A stretch of DNA of 64,000 bases from Sclerotiophoma versabilis (taxonomy: Eukaryota > Ascomycota > Dothideomycetes > Pleosporales > Didymellaceae). Both the position numbers and the translations under genes were made by a program. Where the stretch lies: assembly GCA_012274445.1 (NCBI GenBank), contig JAAROD010000004.1, positions 1,426,001 to 1,490,000 of the forward strand, given 5' to 3'. The notes under the pieces are model-generated. The model was not told the DNA's origin and did not search any database. It saw nothing but the letters and a program-made list of their open reading frames with translations. Below, in pieces: positions 11,745 through 24,727 of the stretch; positions within the stretch are counted from its first letter, which is position 1, and every line of letters begins with the position of its first letter.

Positions 11745-14417
11745 ATGGCCCAGAACGCGAAGATAGCGGGCCTCACGGATGAGCTCATACAGTCAATTCT
11801 GCAGTTCGACCCTGCCACCAACAAACAAGCCTACAAACGCGCGAGAGACCTCGCAGCGAGAGGTCTGCGCGGGCACCAGTATGCTCGAACAAACCAATTT
11901 GATGTCAAGAACAGCTTCGAAGGTCTGGACGAAAAATGTCGCATCAAGAACCGCGACGATCTGGCTGATGCACTGCAGCTGAGGTTGCAGAGGCTGGAAG
12001 GCATCACTAACAAATTCAAACCAGAGTTTCTATCACTTCTGCTCCAGCTTTCTGACAGACCGTTGGAGAACACTCGTATTGAAGCACTGGATTTGCTGAA
12101 GCCACCAAGCCCACCACCTCAGCTCACTTGGAACGAGATACTGGAAGAGGATCCGTACAGTGACGAGGACATATGGAAGGACATTGACTACGCCGTTGAG
12201 TCGTCTGGCGACGAACAAGTCGATCAAGGGCGTAAAAAGCAGAAACATCAGCCACCCACGCCCATGACAAGCGTCGATGAGGATGACACACACGATCCAG
12301 GGTCATGCATTGACCCAACTAATGACACGTTTGTATCAGACGTTGAGGTAGCACAGTTCTGGTCTTCCAAGCCAACTGAAGACGGCGTCAAGGCTGAGAT
12401 TACTGAGCTTCAAGCTGTTCGAGAGACGCTTTTCATGCTCGCTGGGCTACAGACAAGCTTGTACTCTGTGGATAAGGAAAGATGTAGTGTCCGTGTCAAC
12501 GCACGCTTCAAGCTGAACCACGCAATTCCAGGCACAGTGAATAATCTCCTGTCACAGTTCGCGAGCATCGGAAAAGAAACACTACGGCTAAGAAAATGGA
12601 CGAGACGGCCATCTACGCTACCACTTGTTCAGACGTTCGAAGCAGCTGCACGGAGACGTCTTCTCGACTACGACAGCCGACTCTCGGAACTGCAACGGCT
12701 CTATCTTGTTCCTAAATCACCTGTGGCGGTGAGCTTGCTGGCCTTGTTCAACGAAGTTCGATATGAATCTGAGCAAATACTTCGCCTTGCGCAAATTGTG
12801 TCAGATGTTGAGCCACGGCTACTCGTAAATCCTTTCAGCCATCTGGAGGAGCTTTTCCATCAAACAACTCTTGCACAAATGACGCTCCAGGACTCCAGCT
12901 TTGACTTCCTCTCAACCATGCTCTTCGATTGCTTGCGAACCTATCTCAAGCCGATCCGGCGATGGATGGAGAACGGCGAGCTAGGAGCTAATGATGAGAC
13001 ATTCTTTGTCTTCGAGAATGACTCAGGCAGTGACGTCGCTTCGATGTGGCACGATCGCTACGTGCTACGCCGCGACGCGCAGGATCAGTTGCGCTCGCCA
13101 TCTTTCTTGCAGCCTGCCGCCTTGAAGATCTTCAACACCGGAAAGAGCGTTATCTTCCTCAAAGAACTCGGATGCGGTTATACCATCTCGGAGGAGCTCG
13201 AATCAGAACCGCCTCTTGACCACCAATCTGTCTGTGGTAACTCGGACACTATCCCTCTGTCGCCATTTCCAGAGCTGTTCAATGCCGGCTTCGAGAGATG
13301 GATTCGGAGCAAATACTCTTTAGCATCTGCATCACTGCGTACGCACCTTTTCGACACTCAGGGCCTCATGCGTATCTTCAACATCTTTCAGATGCTCTAT
13401 CTGGGCAGTAACGGGGCTGTGTTCGAAATCTTCGCAAACGCAATCTTTGAGCGAATGGACTCGGGCCATCGAGGCTGGAGCGACCGATACATGCTGACCG
13501 AGCTTGCTCGAAGCATTTTTGGTGAGGTACTACCAGCGCAAGATGCTGAAAAGATCGTGGTGCGCTCGGCCAAAAGTGGGGGTCAAGGCCGGTCCGTCAA
13601 GGAACTGGCTGCTGTGTCTGTCGACTATTCGGTAAGTTGACGCATACAGTCATGCTGTGACTCCACTAACCATGGTTTCTAGCTCCATTGGTCGATTCTG
13701 AACATCATACAACGCTCCGCGATGCCCATTTACCAGCAGTTCCACACCGCCCTTCTCCAGGCGTACCGCGCCAAGTACCTTCTCCAACGAGCGCGACCCA
13801 CACGCTCTCACAAGATCAAAGAATCTGCACGCCTCATCTACAAACTTGAACATCGACTCACCTGGTTCGTTGACATACTCCGCTCCTACTATACGGAGAC
13901 CGTCGTTACTTTCACAAGTCGAGACATGGAAACTGCAATGGAGAAAACCGAGGACATCGACCAAATGGCAGACATCCATGTCAAGTACGTGGCAAAGCTG
14001 CAGGAGCGAGCGCTGCTGTCGAACGACCTCAAGCCTATCCATAAAGCTGTCAATGAGATGCTGGACCTGGGTGTACTTCTCGCAAAGACCGTAGCCGATC
14101 TTGACGGTAGTAAAACCGAGCGCGCACGGCCGTCTGTACCACGGAGGAAGAGCAGCGCGCCGTTTTTGGAGCAGATACAGCTCTCGGACACGGATGACGA
14201 GGGAGAAGACGACGAGGGAGGCTCTGCGCGCAAAGCTACAAGGCGGTCAGGAGGCCGCAGTCCTACAGAAGTGCTACATATGATCGACAGAGAGTTCGCG
14301 AGGCTACTCCCCTTCATCACAGCCGGTCTGCGAAGCGTGGGCAGGGTCGGCGCGGAACCAATGTGGGAGCAACTAGCCGAGCGGTTGGAATGGGAGGGCA
14401 GGAAAGATAGATACTAG
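11745..14417 (+). CDS. Gamma-tubulin complex component, GCP5/Mod21-like (873 aa)
   Basis: Subunit of the gamma-tubulin ring complex that nucleates microtubules at spindle pole bodies. Exons 11745-13631 and 13683-14417. The N-terminal part (TDELIQSILQFDPATNKQAY... and NQFDVKNSFEGLDEKCR) resembles the GCP5/Mod21 N-terminal domain. The GCP core follows, with FLLAGLQTSLY-like FMLAGLQTSLYSVD, FLKELGCGY, and LHWSILNIIQRSAMPIYQQF directly after the intron, and the C-terminal helices contain LTWFVDILRSYYTETVV. An acidic/basic disordered insert lies near the end. GCP5-like fits better than GCP2 or GCP3 by the N-terminus; non-core subunits of this type are often dispensable in fungi (family knowledge). 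Confidence 0.85.
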
Positions 14418-16405
14418 ACACTACCTTCGCTGTATAGAGTTATGATTCAAGTCTACAAAGGAGCACATCAATTAGGTTCTGTCATGTAACCTTCAGCGGT
14501 ACCACGCCCCTCTTATGGCGTGTCGAAAACAGACCGTATGTACTCCCAACCATCAGGAATATCAACGTCATCAGCGCCACATGGGTCGTTAACACGAGTA
14601 GATATGCTGCAGAGGTCAGGCACAGGTCAATGACTCTCTGCATATCAGTAGCGATATCCAGCGTGGTGGCCGAAACGGAGAAGGAGATAACCCCCTCAAC
14701 TACAAGTGGTTTATTAAGCTGCAGCTATAGCCCGCACAGCTCAGCGCCGAAATGTCATCCTGGACGTGTCCAGATAGTCGGATTCGTTAGTAGCAGCACA
14801 AACACACTGTAAACGTTGCGATGTGGTTGCAAACGTGGAGCGCGCAACGCTGTGAAGTCTGGCGGAGCATCTTGTGACCAGCGCGGTAATCGCCTTGACG
14901 CATGTACAATTGACTGCTTGTAATCGTCACCACTCTATTTGCAGTTCACAGCTGAGATCGGAGAGTTCTGCTTGCACTTGAATTTCCTTTTAGTTGAGGG
15001 TTGCTTCTATACGGATTCTGCCCCTACCCAGATTTCAGGTCCGCTTGGACTTTTCTTCTATTTGGATTCTGACTCTACGCAGAATTTGCTTCCACTCAAC
15101 TTTTTGCTTCTACCCAAATTTTGACTTTTACTCGACTTTTACCTCTCACCTGACTTTTTGCTTGTATGCGTGGTTTGTTGCTACTACTGCTTCACAAGCA
15201 ACACTTTGCATACGCTTTGTAGATACTTGACGATCACAACGCAACCTATTCCATAGCTCTCAGCTTGGTTGTCCTGCGCAATAGGTCTTCCTGTCCGCTG
15301 CCGCCACAAAATCAACCTGCAATAGCACGAAGATATATTTCATGGGGCATAAATATAGAGCAACAGCAAGCTTGAATTGAAGGGCTTGCAAGCCTTTCAA
15401 GAATGCAGTCGGGCTCTCCGAAGTCCTATCTAAAGCGCGTGCCGAAGGGTTGCAAAATTGTAGTTTGGAAAGGTCGAGGAGAGAAAGCCAAGGGCTTCGG
15501 GATGTTGCTTGATCCGGTGCATGGTGGGCGTTGTGGAAGAGTGGCAGCTAGAAACCCGGACGGTGCGCCCCTCGCACCCCAGCCTTTGACAGCAACAATC
15601 TCGTTAGTATTTTCAGCCTCAATATCGGTGTTTACGAGTGGAGGTTCCAGGTTTTTGGTTGCGATATCCTGTGAACCGATCTCGACATACACAACAGTCC
15701 AAGACAGCTCTATTAGTATTAAGACAGTAAGTGCATTGTTGGCCCCACACCTCTAACGCCTCGAATATCTGACCCTGGAGATCTTGGGTGTTCTCTGGAT
15801 GTTTTTCGTGTCCTCTGGATGTTTTTGGTGATCATTCGATGTGGATTGAATACTGACTCCGTAACCGGAATCTGGCCATAGAGGCCTTGAGCAGCCCAAA
15901 ATCAATGGGCCAGCTCAATCCTCACGTTCTTCGCCTTTTCTTACTCAAAACGTAAAGAGCCCTTCGGTACTCCAATTCCACTGACAAGATGAGGATAGAC
16001 GCCCCATGGATCTCTATTGCACCGCCCCGAGTCTTACCACCGAAGTCGAGGAGGCTAGATGACTTCAGCGTATTGAAGCTTGGCATTGAACCCGGAAATC
16101 GGAACTTTCAACTTTCTGATATCGATACAGTCAGTCTGACCAGGGAAGTCTTCAGAGGTTTGAAGAGTCTCTTGGATCGCGGGTATTGCACTGCAATCGC
16201 AGCGTCGTTGTCGCTCGCATGGAACTGTGTTGTACTTGCTTCCTGTAAATTTAAACGTGGTAGGCAGTCAACATGTCGAGATAGATCCAAAGTAGAGAAG
16301 CAGTACAACGGGGGTATCTAAGAAGTCAAAGCAAAGCTACCGATTAGACAAAATGTTTGTACAAGCAAGGCTCAGCAAACCGCGCCTGGGAGGTCTTTAC
16401 CACCT
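14418..16405. other. Gene-poor 2.0 kb with a degenerate tandem repeat
   Basis: Open frames at 15403-15756 (+) and 15989-16321 (+) start with ATG but show no motif, no splice pattern and no family resemblance, so I do not call them genes. The pyrimidine-rich repeat at 15004-15175 is listed separately. Confidence 0.45.
15004..15175 (+). repeat. Degenerate minisatellite, about 52-bp unit, 3 copies plus a part
   Basis: Units begin CTTCTA(T/C) or CTTGTA at 15004, 15055, 15107 and 15161, giving spacings of 51, 52 and 54 bp. Units 1 and 2 share GGATTCTG(A/C)C(T/C)CTAC.CAGA, and all three full units end in a TGGACTTTT/TGACTTTTTG-like T run. The third unit is more diverged. Confidence 0.6.
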
Positions 16406-17320
16406 TCAGAAGCTGCTATAGTCGGCGGCATGCTGGGCCCAGCTGAGCAACTGGGCGCTGTCGTGCTGCTGATTCGGGAAGTACTCAATATCTTCACTGA
16501 CCGCGGGATCATGCAGTTGTTGAAGGAAGGGATACTGGAATCCCGGGCTCTGGCCTTGGAGGAAGTCGATCTGCTGTGAAAGGCCGAAGTGGTCTGGCAA
16601 TGCAGCTGTGGTGTGCTGTGATTGCTGAAGAACAGAATAGTCGACCCTGAACTGCTGAGCGAGGAGGTGATCGACATGTTGTGACACGACGACGGGAAGT
16701 TGAGGAACAGGCGCGACAGCCTGTGAATGTGGAATGTTCGGTTGTTGAAACCCAAATTGCTGGGCTGAGAAGGGTTTGGGTTGTTGAGATATGGACATCG
16801 CCATGCCCATGGGAGATTCAGGGGTTATCCCAGGCACAAAGACAGCAGCGTTGAGTTGCGGTCGAGTATCCCAGAGGTCCTCGAGTTGTTGCTGGGATCC
16901 CCAAACCTGTTTTTGCATGTACTCCCAGTCCTTCAGGGGAATTGCTATTGGTCGGCCGGTAAGCTGTGAATCCTGATCTAGGAGAGTTTCAGCCTCCCAT
17001 AAATCCATCATCCTGCCCCAACACTTAATCCGCCGATCACTGTCGTTTGTCGACCCACGATCCACCCAATCACGCAGCAGCGGCACATCCAAATATTCAT
17101 CGCCAATAAGCCGAGGCCTGAGGTGACCTTGACCCTGCTTCCTCCTGCTGACAATTTTGCCCCTCACCCTCCCCTTTTCTATCATCCTCCCTGTCATACT
17201 GACGCCCTGCTGTGGCGTGAGCTGCTGCGGCGCAGCCGGTGCAAACACGGGTCTGCTGCCACATGGTGCCGTGGCAAGAGGGACCGCCTTCTTATATTTG
17301 GGGGCTGGTATGCTACCCAT
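16406..17320 (-). CDS. Unrecognised Gln/Pro-rich protein (304 aa)
   Basis: Not recognised. A single uninterrupted frame starts MGSIPAPKYKKAVP. The middle part (DVPLLRDWVDRG, RIKCWGRMMDLWEAETLLDQ) looks folded and helical. The C-terminal half is rich in Gln, Pro and His (QQPNIPHSQAV, LLAQQFRVDYSVLQQSQH) and likely disordered, as in many fungal regulators. The opposite strand has short shadow frames only. An upstream exon is possible because splice-like signals occur in the leader, but none could be defended. Confidence 0.6.
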   Translation of the reverse strand: MGSIPAPKYKKAVPLATAPCGSRPVFAPAAPQQLTPQQGVSMTGRMIEKGRVRGKIVSRRKQGQGHLRPRLIGDEYLDVPLLRDWVDRGSTNDSDRRIKCWGRMMDLWEAETLLDQDSQLTGRPIAIPLKDWEYMQKQVWGSQQQLEDLWDTRPQLNAAVFVPGITPESPMGMAMSISQQPKPFSAQQFGFQQPNIPHSQAVAPVPQLPVVVSQHVDHLLAQQFRVDYSVLQQSQHTTAALPDHFGLSQQIDFLQGQSPGFQYPFLQQLHDPAVSEDIEYFPNQQHDSAQLLSWAQHAADYSSF

Positions 17321-18979
17321 GTTGGCTACAAGTATATGAGACTCAAGATCCTAAACCTTGGAGTGTGTGTTGAAGACTACGAGGCCTCCAGCCTAGTAAT
17401 CAAAGTCAGAAATGGTAGGAGTGACAATCTACAAATCTGCAGTGGAAACGTGCGATCTAAAGTAAGTTAGTATACCATAACTGGATTGAAAACACACAGA
17501 TAATCAACATAACCATAGACCAGTGTATAAAGGAAAGCAGAGCCGGGAGGAAGTCGGATATTGAAGCAAGCCAAACACTAGAAATATGAAACGCAACGAA
17601 AAGTAAACTCGCAAGAGGAACTTTACAGCTGCGAGGTCTTCAGGATATGACAAAGTAGTGCCAAATCTGAGGTTACGAATCTCAACCGCCAAAGGCGGGA
17701 ACAGAGGAAGAGGTGGTAGGATTGAGCAGTGGGGGATCTCAGGGCAGCCCCGGTGGTGATAATTGTAACTCTGGATTCGACAATCATTCATGAGAGCTGA
17801 ACTCGAAGACTGAACCCGCAAAGACAGTTGCTTAAAATTAAGGAAGCTCAGAGTTGAAGAGAAAATAATGTAACACAATAGACTTGCGGAATTCCAACGT
17901 TTACAAGAGGGAATTGCGGTAGACACTTACGATTGGTGAATCAAGTGTTGCAGCCGGGAGATGTTAACGGTATCGTGATGGCGAGGATCGCAGAATCTAT
18001 GTTCACGACCGTGGTGGTTGGTGTGGTTGGTTTGGTAGGCCGGAGTGCTTCAGTTTGTCGAAGTGCGATTCTAGCTTAGTAGTGTGTGGTAGAAGCTGTA
18101 AAGCGTGAAGAAAGTGTTCAGTAGTACTTGAAGCGTGGTGTAGAATTGTGAAGCTGTGAAACTGTAGGTGCTGTAAAACTGTCGTATGCTGTATGGCAAG
18201 CCGTGGTAATTGGCACTGAACGCATCGAAGGGCAGGTTGCAGGGGAGTAGAATCATGTTCGTATGCCACTATCCTTCAGCGAATTTTACAAACATTGGGA
18301 AAGAGAACATGGGCGAGCCGTTGGAATTGTGCCTTTACCATATCTGAAGGCCTCCGAGGATGCCCCATTGGGCATTTGACGTAGCGGGTGTACTATCCAA
18401 GCAATGAAGAACGCATTGGGACAGATTCAACCACGGTTGGATGCTCGCATCACGTCCTTCACAAGTGTTACTGGCAGCGCCATGATTAAGGCTGAAGGTC
18501 TAGGCTGAAGGGTTACAGCAGCAACATTCTGACCACCCAGAAGCACATGCAGCTGACAGACATGACGCGCGTGATCAATACGGTCCCCTGGTCCTAGTGG
18601 ATGCTATCCATTAAAGGACAGAAGATGGCAAGAACATTCGAGAATTGAACCCTGAGTGGAACACTTGCGTCGAGAACATGTTCATTCGTCATCCACCGCC
18701 TAGGGGGTAACTCTCCCTCAATGCATCCTAGTAGTACAACTCTTTTGGCAGAAAGCTAAGCCCGACAACGCCTTCAGACACCCCTAACGGTAGAGCCACG
18801 ATCGTTATTATCAGATCGGTCGTGGCTGTGCACGTTGCCCAGCCTGCCTTCCATAATCGCGTCGTGTTGTCTGTCCTTTCTAACACCGGCTCGCCAACGG
18901 TAAGTGTGCTCGCTTATACATAGCCTGCCAGAATTGAATCAGCGGCCGCCCAATCCATTCAACTGCACCAAGGTAGGAT
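17321..18979. other. Gene-poor 1.7 kb
   Basis: At 18120-18190 there is loosely repetitive GTGAAGCTGTGAAACTGT-like sequence. The short frames (for example 18003-18269 on the minus strand) are low-complexity and unsupported. No gene called. Confidence 0.45.
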
Positions 18980-19705
18980 TTATAAAATACCTTTCCTTGC
19001 GCCCTGGAAGAAGAATCGCACGACCGCAACCTGCAGCCCTGCCATAACGAGCATCAATCCGCCCTCCATCAAGCTGAAATTGAAGATGCGCTTCTCAGTG
19101 CTCTTGACGGTGCTAAAGTTGCGGTTCTCACGTGTGCGGAAGTACTTCTGATTGCGCGAGATTGTGGAGAGTTGGGCGGAAATCTTGAGGATGGACTCTT
19201 CGAGGACGGTTGTTTGTTCTGGTGTAGACCCCGGTTTTGAGGGGATTGCGGCTCGCGGAGCCTCATTCTCAACCTAGGGCGTGTCAGTACAACTATTTCG
19301 AAAGTAGGCTATTCAGATTGCAAGAGCGCTGGATGTGCAGATACGTACAGCAATTTCGAAGTCGATCACCTTCTCGGTGAAAGCGCTTATCTCATTGTTG
19401 AAGCAGAAGCGGTATTCGCCAACCTCATTGGCAGTGAAGACGAAGTCGCCCTGTCGTTCCCTGGTTCCGTCGAGGATAACCTTCTCTGGTCCGCCATTGG
19501 ATCCAGGGCCAACCACCGAGTAGTCAACGTCGAAGTAGCCACCAGACTGCACGGCAAAATAGAATGCGACTTTCGTGCCCTTGTGCTCTACATCTGCGAA
19601 GAAGCAGGCCTTCTCATGTGCATCAAGGCGGTAGGTGAGGGCGGTGGCGTATACGGCGGTGCAATACGCCAGCAGGAGGCTGGCAATCGTAGCGAAGGAC
19701 CGCAT
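18980..19705 (-). CDS. p24 family (EMP24/GP25L/ERP) cargo receptor (216 aa)
   Basis: Type I membrane protein cycling between ER and Golgi in COPII/COPI vesicles. Exons 19705-19349 and 19273-18980 (217 codons), the normal p24 length. The start at 19705 gives a signal peptide (MRSFATIASLLLAYCTAVYA); an upstream in-frame ATG at 19891 would bury it. The GOLD domain follows with the conserved Cys pair (KACFFADV and EYRFCFNNE), then KVIDFEIAV spliced to ENEAP, the coiled-coil region ending ISRNQKYFRTRENRNFS, and a membrane helix. The tail RFFFQGARKGIL carries the Phe and basic residues used for coat binding. Close to the Erp subgroup, but the exact member is not assigned. Confidence 0.92.
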
Positions 19706-20499
19706 CGTGGCCGTGGGCGTCGAACGACTTCGTTGTGGGAACTGTCGCTGTTGTTGTATTTGGTTAGTAACAGCTGTCGACAACGAATGTCGGAGTGTCG
19801 GGGGTGACCACACCGCTGCAGGGGGAGGGGAAGTCTTGGCCAATCGGGTGTGCCTGCGGCCGACACCTGACAGGGGTGCTCTGGATCGCAACCACTGCCA
19901 CTCATATAGAAAATCGCAGTGATGTTACTGTTGTATCGTTCTTTGGTATTTGTGTGCAACCCTGAGGGCTTATTTCTGAATTATCATCGTTGTTGAGAAT
20001 TGCATTGATGACAGTATCGCCTTGAAGCTTGTCTTAGACAAGTATGCACACAAAAGTGCTCAATAAATTGACACTTAGCCAACGCTTACTCGATTGTTGT
20101 GGAAGAGCATCAAAAGGCTGAGTGCATCGAAGAGAATACACTTCGAAGGTTGATGGACGCGGGAAATCACGCCTGGATGTGCAGGAGGCGATACACCATG
20201 GAACCCGACAAATGGGTATACCAAATTTCGTATTTGTCCCAGGCTAGTCTACAGTCCATTGATCATACGCATCCAAGGGCTATCTTGAACACTTCCACTT
20301 TGCCGCTAACGATCCACCCATACGCAACTGCTTACACTGCGAATTCAAGATCTCCAGTGCGCCATCCATGTGTCAAGTACAGGTGCGCAAAGAGTCGTGC
20401 CGCCGCTTGCTGAAAGAATAATAACGCCCCGCAATAGTGATGCTTCTTCAACTATGCAACTAGCTGATGTGTATCCTACATCCGCGCCCCTTTGGTGGC
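19706..20499. other. Intergenic, p24 leader to Ubp15 3' end
   Basis: A small frame at 20099-20413 (+) lacks motifs. Taken as promoter and terminator space. Confidence 0.45.
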
Positions 20500-23400
20500 T
20501 TATCGAATGAAGATCGAGTCTGACTTGCCCCAGAAGCTTCTGCTTTTGTTTGGGTGATCCAATCCAAGGGACTGGTCATCGGCCAATGTGTCCCACAATA
20601 TCTCATCTATCGCTTCGTTAGCATGTGTTTCACTACCACTTGGCAGAGCAACTTACCATCGTCTTCAATGTACGTGGGTTTCGAGTACTGCGCCCGCGGT
20701 ACTTTAGCAAACTTGATCTTATCGAGCTGCTTCCCCTTAATCTTTGTAAGATCTGAAAGGCGCTGCTTGGTCTCGCTGAACGGCTCGCCCTCCTTGAGCG
20801 CGAATTGGAACGGTATGCCGTGAGCTTTGGTGTGGTCCTTATCGAAATGATAGACTGACGCCCTTCGAGGCGCATCGATCTCTGGGACGGGCATTGCGTA
20901 GATCTGCGAGTACTCTGTGAGAGCCGTAATCTGCAGCTCCGACGCGAGTTGCTTGGAAAACCTGTGCATGGAGACTTCCCAGATCTGGACCTTATTCATA
21001 ATCTCGTCGCTGATGTTGGCCTTGCGTTGCAGTTCGTCTAAAAGGTCAGCCACTTGGGCACTCTTAGGGATCATAAGTGTGACCTCCTCTTCTTTCTGAA
21101 GACCTTCTGGAAGCCAGGTAATCTTGATAGGCCGTCTTTGCTCAAGCTCCTTGAGACTCATCTCCAGCTTCTCGTAGAACAGGGCATCTGGCCGTTGACC
21201 TGAAGCTTGCGCATAACTATACGGGCCAGGGAACATGATGTTGTTCAGTGTGTGGTTAGCATTATACTTGACAGGTTGCTTAGGCTTGCCAGCAGTGCTG
21301 ACCGTCGTGAAGCGAAGATGCGTTGGGTCACACTGAAGGTATTCGCCGACCTTTGCAGCCAATTGGTCGTATGACATCTTCTTGCTTAGTGTCAGAGAGA
21401 AGGACGGCAACTCGATGCCCTCCGGCTGAGATCTTGGTACGAAGTCGATGTTAATCCTGTTCAGAAGGAATTCGTAGAAATCCTTAGCATCAGCGTAGCC
21501 TCCTGTCGATCGAATCTGTTCAATCTCTTTGTCGGTGAGTAATCGTTGAACGGTGATGATGTCACCATCCTGTAGCTCTGACTGCGCGAGCGTTGTTTTG
21601 GGCTTCATCGCTTCGATCATGCTCATCTTGATTTCTTCAGACAGCTTCATCTGTGTTCCGCTTGGCCAGCTCAGGATGTCGGAGATGATAGGCATGAGAT
21701 CAGAAACCCGATCCTGATATCCGGCATAAAAGGTAGTGATACCGAACAAGCTCTGCGTCTTGGCATCGAAATGCTTAAGGAAGAGCATGATAGGCTTGTC
21801 GCTGGTACCCTTCGGTTCCAGAAGCTTATCGCCAAACACTGGTGCACCCTCCGAGTCACGCTGTACGGCCTTCTCCATCCATAACCTGAAGACAGATTGT
21901 TTCGTACCGTGCTTAGCGGCTGCCTCTTCCACAGTCATGTCAGGGAATTCTAGTGGCGTATCCGGGCGGACAGTGCCATTCTGGCGATTGACCATAGACC
22001 ATGGTCGCAGCATATCGCCTTCAATGCCAAGATCCTGGCCGACTATTGTATTGAACTGGGCCATGGTCATTTGACGAAGGACACGGTGCACCTTTGGATT
22101 GGCGGCTGTTTCGGTGTCACCTTTCCATGGCACAATGTCGAACCCTTGGTAGACCTTAAAGTTGTCTTCTGACGCAACGGCAACATCCATGTACAGATGT
22201 GCCTCTTCTCGTTCCTTCTTCTTCTTCTCGAATGCAGCGTGCTCCTCAGCAATACGTTCCGCCAGATGCTTAGGTGGGGCAACGGTCTCGGGATCCGGAA
22301 GAATGCTGTCAATCCTGCTCTCGCGGATGTAGACCAACATGTAGGCGCTCATGGATCGCTTGGAAGACCAGGTCCTTGTGTAGGGGTTACGCTGGCCGGC
22401 GTTTCCGTTTGGCACTTGTGCGTAATCGCCTCCAAAGTTTTCTTCCAGTGCTTCGCGCTTCGTCGCACGCGTTACTCGGTCGTCGTCGAACTTGTAATAG
22501 TGTCCATCCTTGGCAGGCTTGATGAAAGCGTAGTAGTGACCGGCGTTAAGATCTCCACTGTGCACCAAGACGCTGTGCAGACGATAGATGTAAGGTTCTG
22601 ATCGATCGGCGTTCTCAGAGAGGTACGGTGAAGCGTCCCAGACCTCTGGAAACTCGTAACGGTCGTTTACTTTCATCATGGCATCGCGTTGGAAGTCGTA
22701 CTCGAAGCGTTTGAGCTGGAGATGGAGGACTGGTGGGAAGCTCTCGAAGATGACACCTTTCTTGGCATCTTGTAAACCATATCCTTCCGCGAAGTACTTG
22801 TTTTCGCCGTCCATGGTCTCGACCTGCACATAGTCTTTGAAGCTGTCATCCAGATTTTTGTTGCCGCTGACGTTGAGCTGGATGTCCCAGTAGTCTTCTA
22901 TCCGGGAGGATTCGTAGTCTACGTTGATGCAAGAAATGTAAGTCTTCATCTTGCCTACAAACATCCTCTCAAGGGCGCCTTCAGCGGCTGAGCCTTTCAT
23001 TTTGGCATCGAGGTTGTCCATAAGCACGCGAGACAGCTCCTGCACATCCTGCTGCTCGAAAATCTGCTTCGAGTCCCAACCAAAGGAATGCGTCAAACCT
23101 GTGGTACTAACAGCGTTGTTTGTATTCTGGAGCAAATAGAAAAGGCGCTGCAATGCGTACGAGCTGCCTTTGTCATCTTCGTCGGTAGGAATTTGGTAGA
23201 CGGCCTGGCGGAAAGCATTTGTGAAGTACAAGGATTGTAGGAGCGAATTCAGGTAGCATGTTGCGCCTTGGTTCTTCAACCCAACCATGCCGGTTTCCTT
23301 CTTCGAATCGTAGTTGAGGAAGTTGTGCCACAGCACACCAGTGGGGTCCTTGAGCACGCGGATATATGCTGTCACGTTGGCGGCGTTACCCTCAACCATT

Positions 23401-24051
23401 GGTCGCCCTCGGTCATCCCAGCTGTTAGCAAACAGTCTTCTAAGCTCGGCGAAGCGTGTGAAGCCCCAGTCTCCTTCGTCAGCAGTAAAGCGGTGGTGTG
23501 CGGTGTGTGTGATGTACATGCTGGGGTCGTTCGGGTTCCAGAGGACGAGCATGAACTGGACGCAGGCATACCAGTCATCAGGCATCTTGTTTTCCTCGTA
23601 CGCCTGCTCGAGGTAGAAAGAGGCAAAATCGACATTGTTACCGTAGGGGAAGAACAGTATGCGCCACGGCTGTCCGCCGCACTCGAAGACGGGACCATGT
23701 TCTTTCCTTGTGAGTGTGCGCCAGTCTCTGATCTCCCATGTGTGGTGTGTCTCTGCCTCTGTCTCCTGGTCGGGCAGCTCTGGCATGTGCTTCTTCATGA
23801 ACGCATCGTACTCGTCAGCGCGGGGCTCAGGGTCGGCGTCGACCTCGACCTCGTCCATCTGGTCGTCCGAGTCGGCTGGGGTGATGATGGCGACTTCGCC
23901 CTGCTTCTCGTCGTACTCGTGGTCGACGAGCATGTCGCTGCCGGTCTGCGGTGGTGTTAGAGGCTGCTCGTATGTCATGGTGCATGCGTATGCCGAGGAA
24001 AGCTGCAGCAACAGGTTCCATGTGCCCGGGCGCAAAGCTTACCTGGTCCAT
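20500..24051 (-). CDS. UBP15: Ubiquitin C-terminal hydrolase, USP7/Ubp15 type (1136 aa)
   Basis: Deubiquitinating cysteine protease. Exons 24051-24043, 23945-20657, 20612-20500 (1137 codons). The 9-nt first exon (ATG GAC CAG, then GTAAGC) is preferred because its donor and the CACCGCAG acceptor are canonical; a longer unspliced start at 24035 or inside that intron is possible. Domain order: acidic N-terminus, MATH domain (HTWEIRDWRTL ... ITHTAHHRFT), catalytic domain with Cys box GLKNQGATCYLNSLLQ (Cys about residue 233), QQDVQELSRVLMD, His box HSGDLNAGHYYAFIKP, and YKFDDDRVT, then C-terminal ubiquitin-like repeats. The tiny last exon supplies the conserved end DSIFIR after a 44-nt intron. Confidence 0.94.
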
Positions 24052-24727
24052 GGTGGCTTCGGCAGTAGCGGGTGCTGGCGGGGCAGGCAGAAGGGAAGCA
24101 GCGTGATGCTGGTGGCTCAGTAGAGAAGGCAGCGACGTTATGCGCTCAACGCAGAGAGTCTTGGGTAGGAAAGCCGCGCGCCAGTCGCCTTAACGAAAGA
24201 GTACGAAGTACGTGAGGGCGGTCGCAGCAGGCAGCTCGATGGTAAGGATGGGTGCCTCGCTAAAAGGTGGCGGTGACAATGACGAACGAATTATACGCCT
24301 TGCCGCACCGTGCACTCGAACAAGATCAAGGGAGGAAGTTTGGATTCTACGGGCGCACAAGGGCTGCAGTCGTGGGGGCAGGTTCGAGGTGTTCGGCAGC
24401 CTACATGGACATGCTGCAGTGAACGGTTTTGATCTTGGCGCTGCTGGATGGGGCAGCTTGCACAAGGCCGCGGCCCGCAGACGTCATGCTTGTGAAGCGC
24501 GCCGGTAGACATGACACGATCGATTGTCGTGGACCACAAAAAGCAAAGGTGGCTGCGACCACAAACAGACCGCTGGCCGCCTCTGCAACAGTCTTTGCAG
24601 GAGCAAAATTCACCGTGTGGTGATTGGACCCCTGTAGTCGAGTTTGGTGTTGCGTCATGGTGCTCTGATTCGCGAAGCCTTCACAGCTCCGTCTTCCCCA
24701 CATTCAGACATCGAAGCTTCCATAGCA
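24052..24727. promoter_or_regulatory. Divergent intergenic region, Ubp15 and PDK-like genes
   Basis: 676 bp between opposed starts. Overlapping short frames on both strands show no family motif, so this is read as two leaders and promoters. Confidence 0.45.

Noticed and set aside
15989..16321. 110-codon ATG frame as a gene
   Set aside because: No motif, no neighbours in support and mixed composition; similar frames occur by chance in this gene-poor region.
18790..18830. Imperfect hairpin GCCACGATCG...CGGTCGTGGC as a terminator or RNA gene
   Set aside because: Rho-independent style terminators do not apply to nuclear fungal genes. The stem has a mismatch and no gene ends there.
23268..23960. 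230-codon plus-strand frame
   Set aside because: Opposite the Ubp15 MATH and catalytic region; Val-rich shadow without motifs.
24401..24703. 100-codon minus-strand frame between Ubp15 and the kinase
   Set aside because: Overlaps other frames, lacks motifs and lies in a divergent promoter region.
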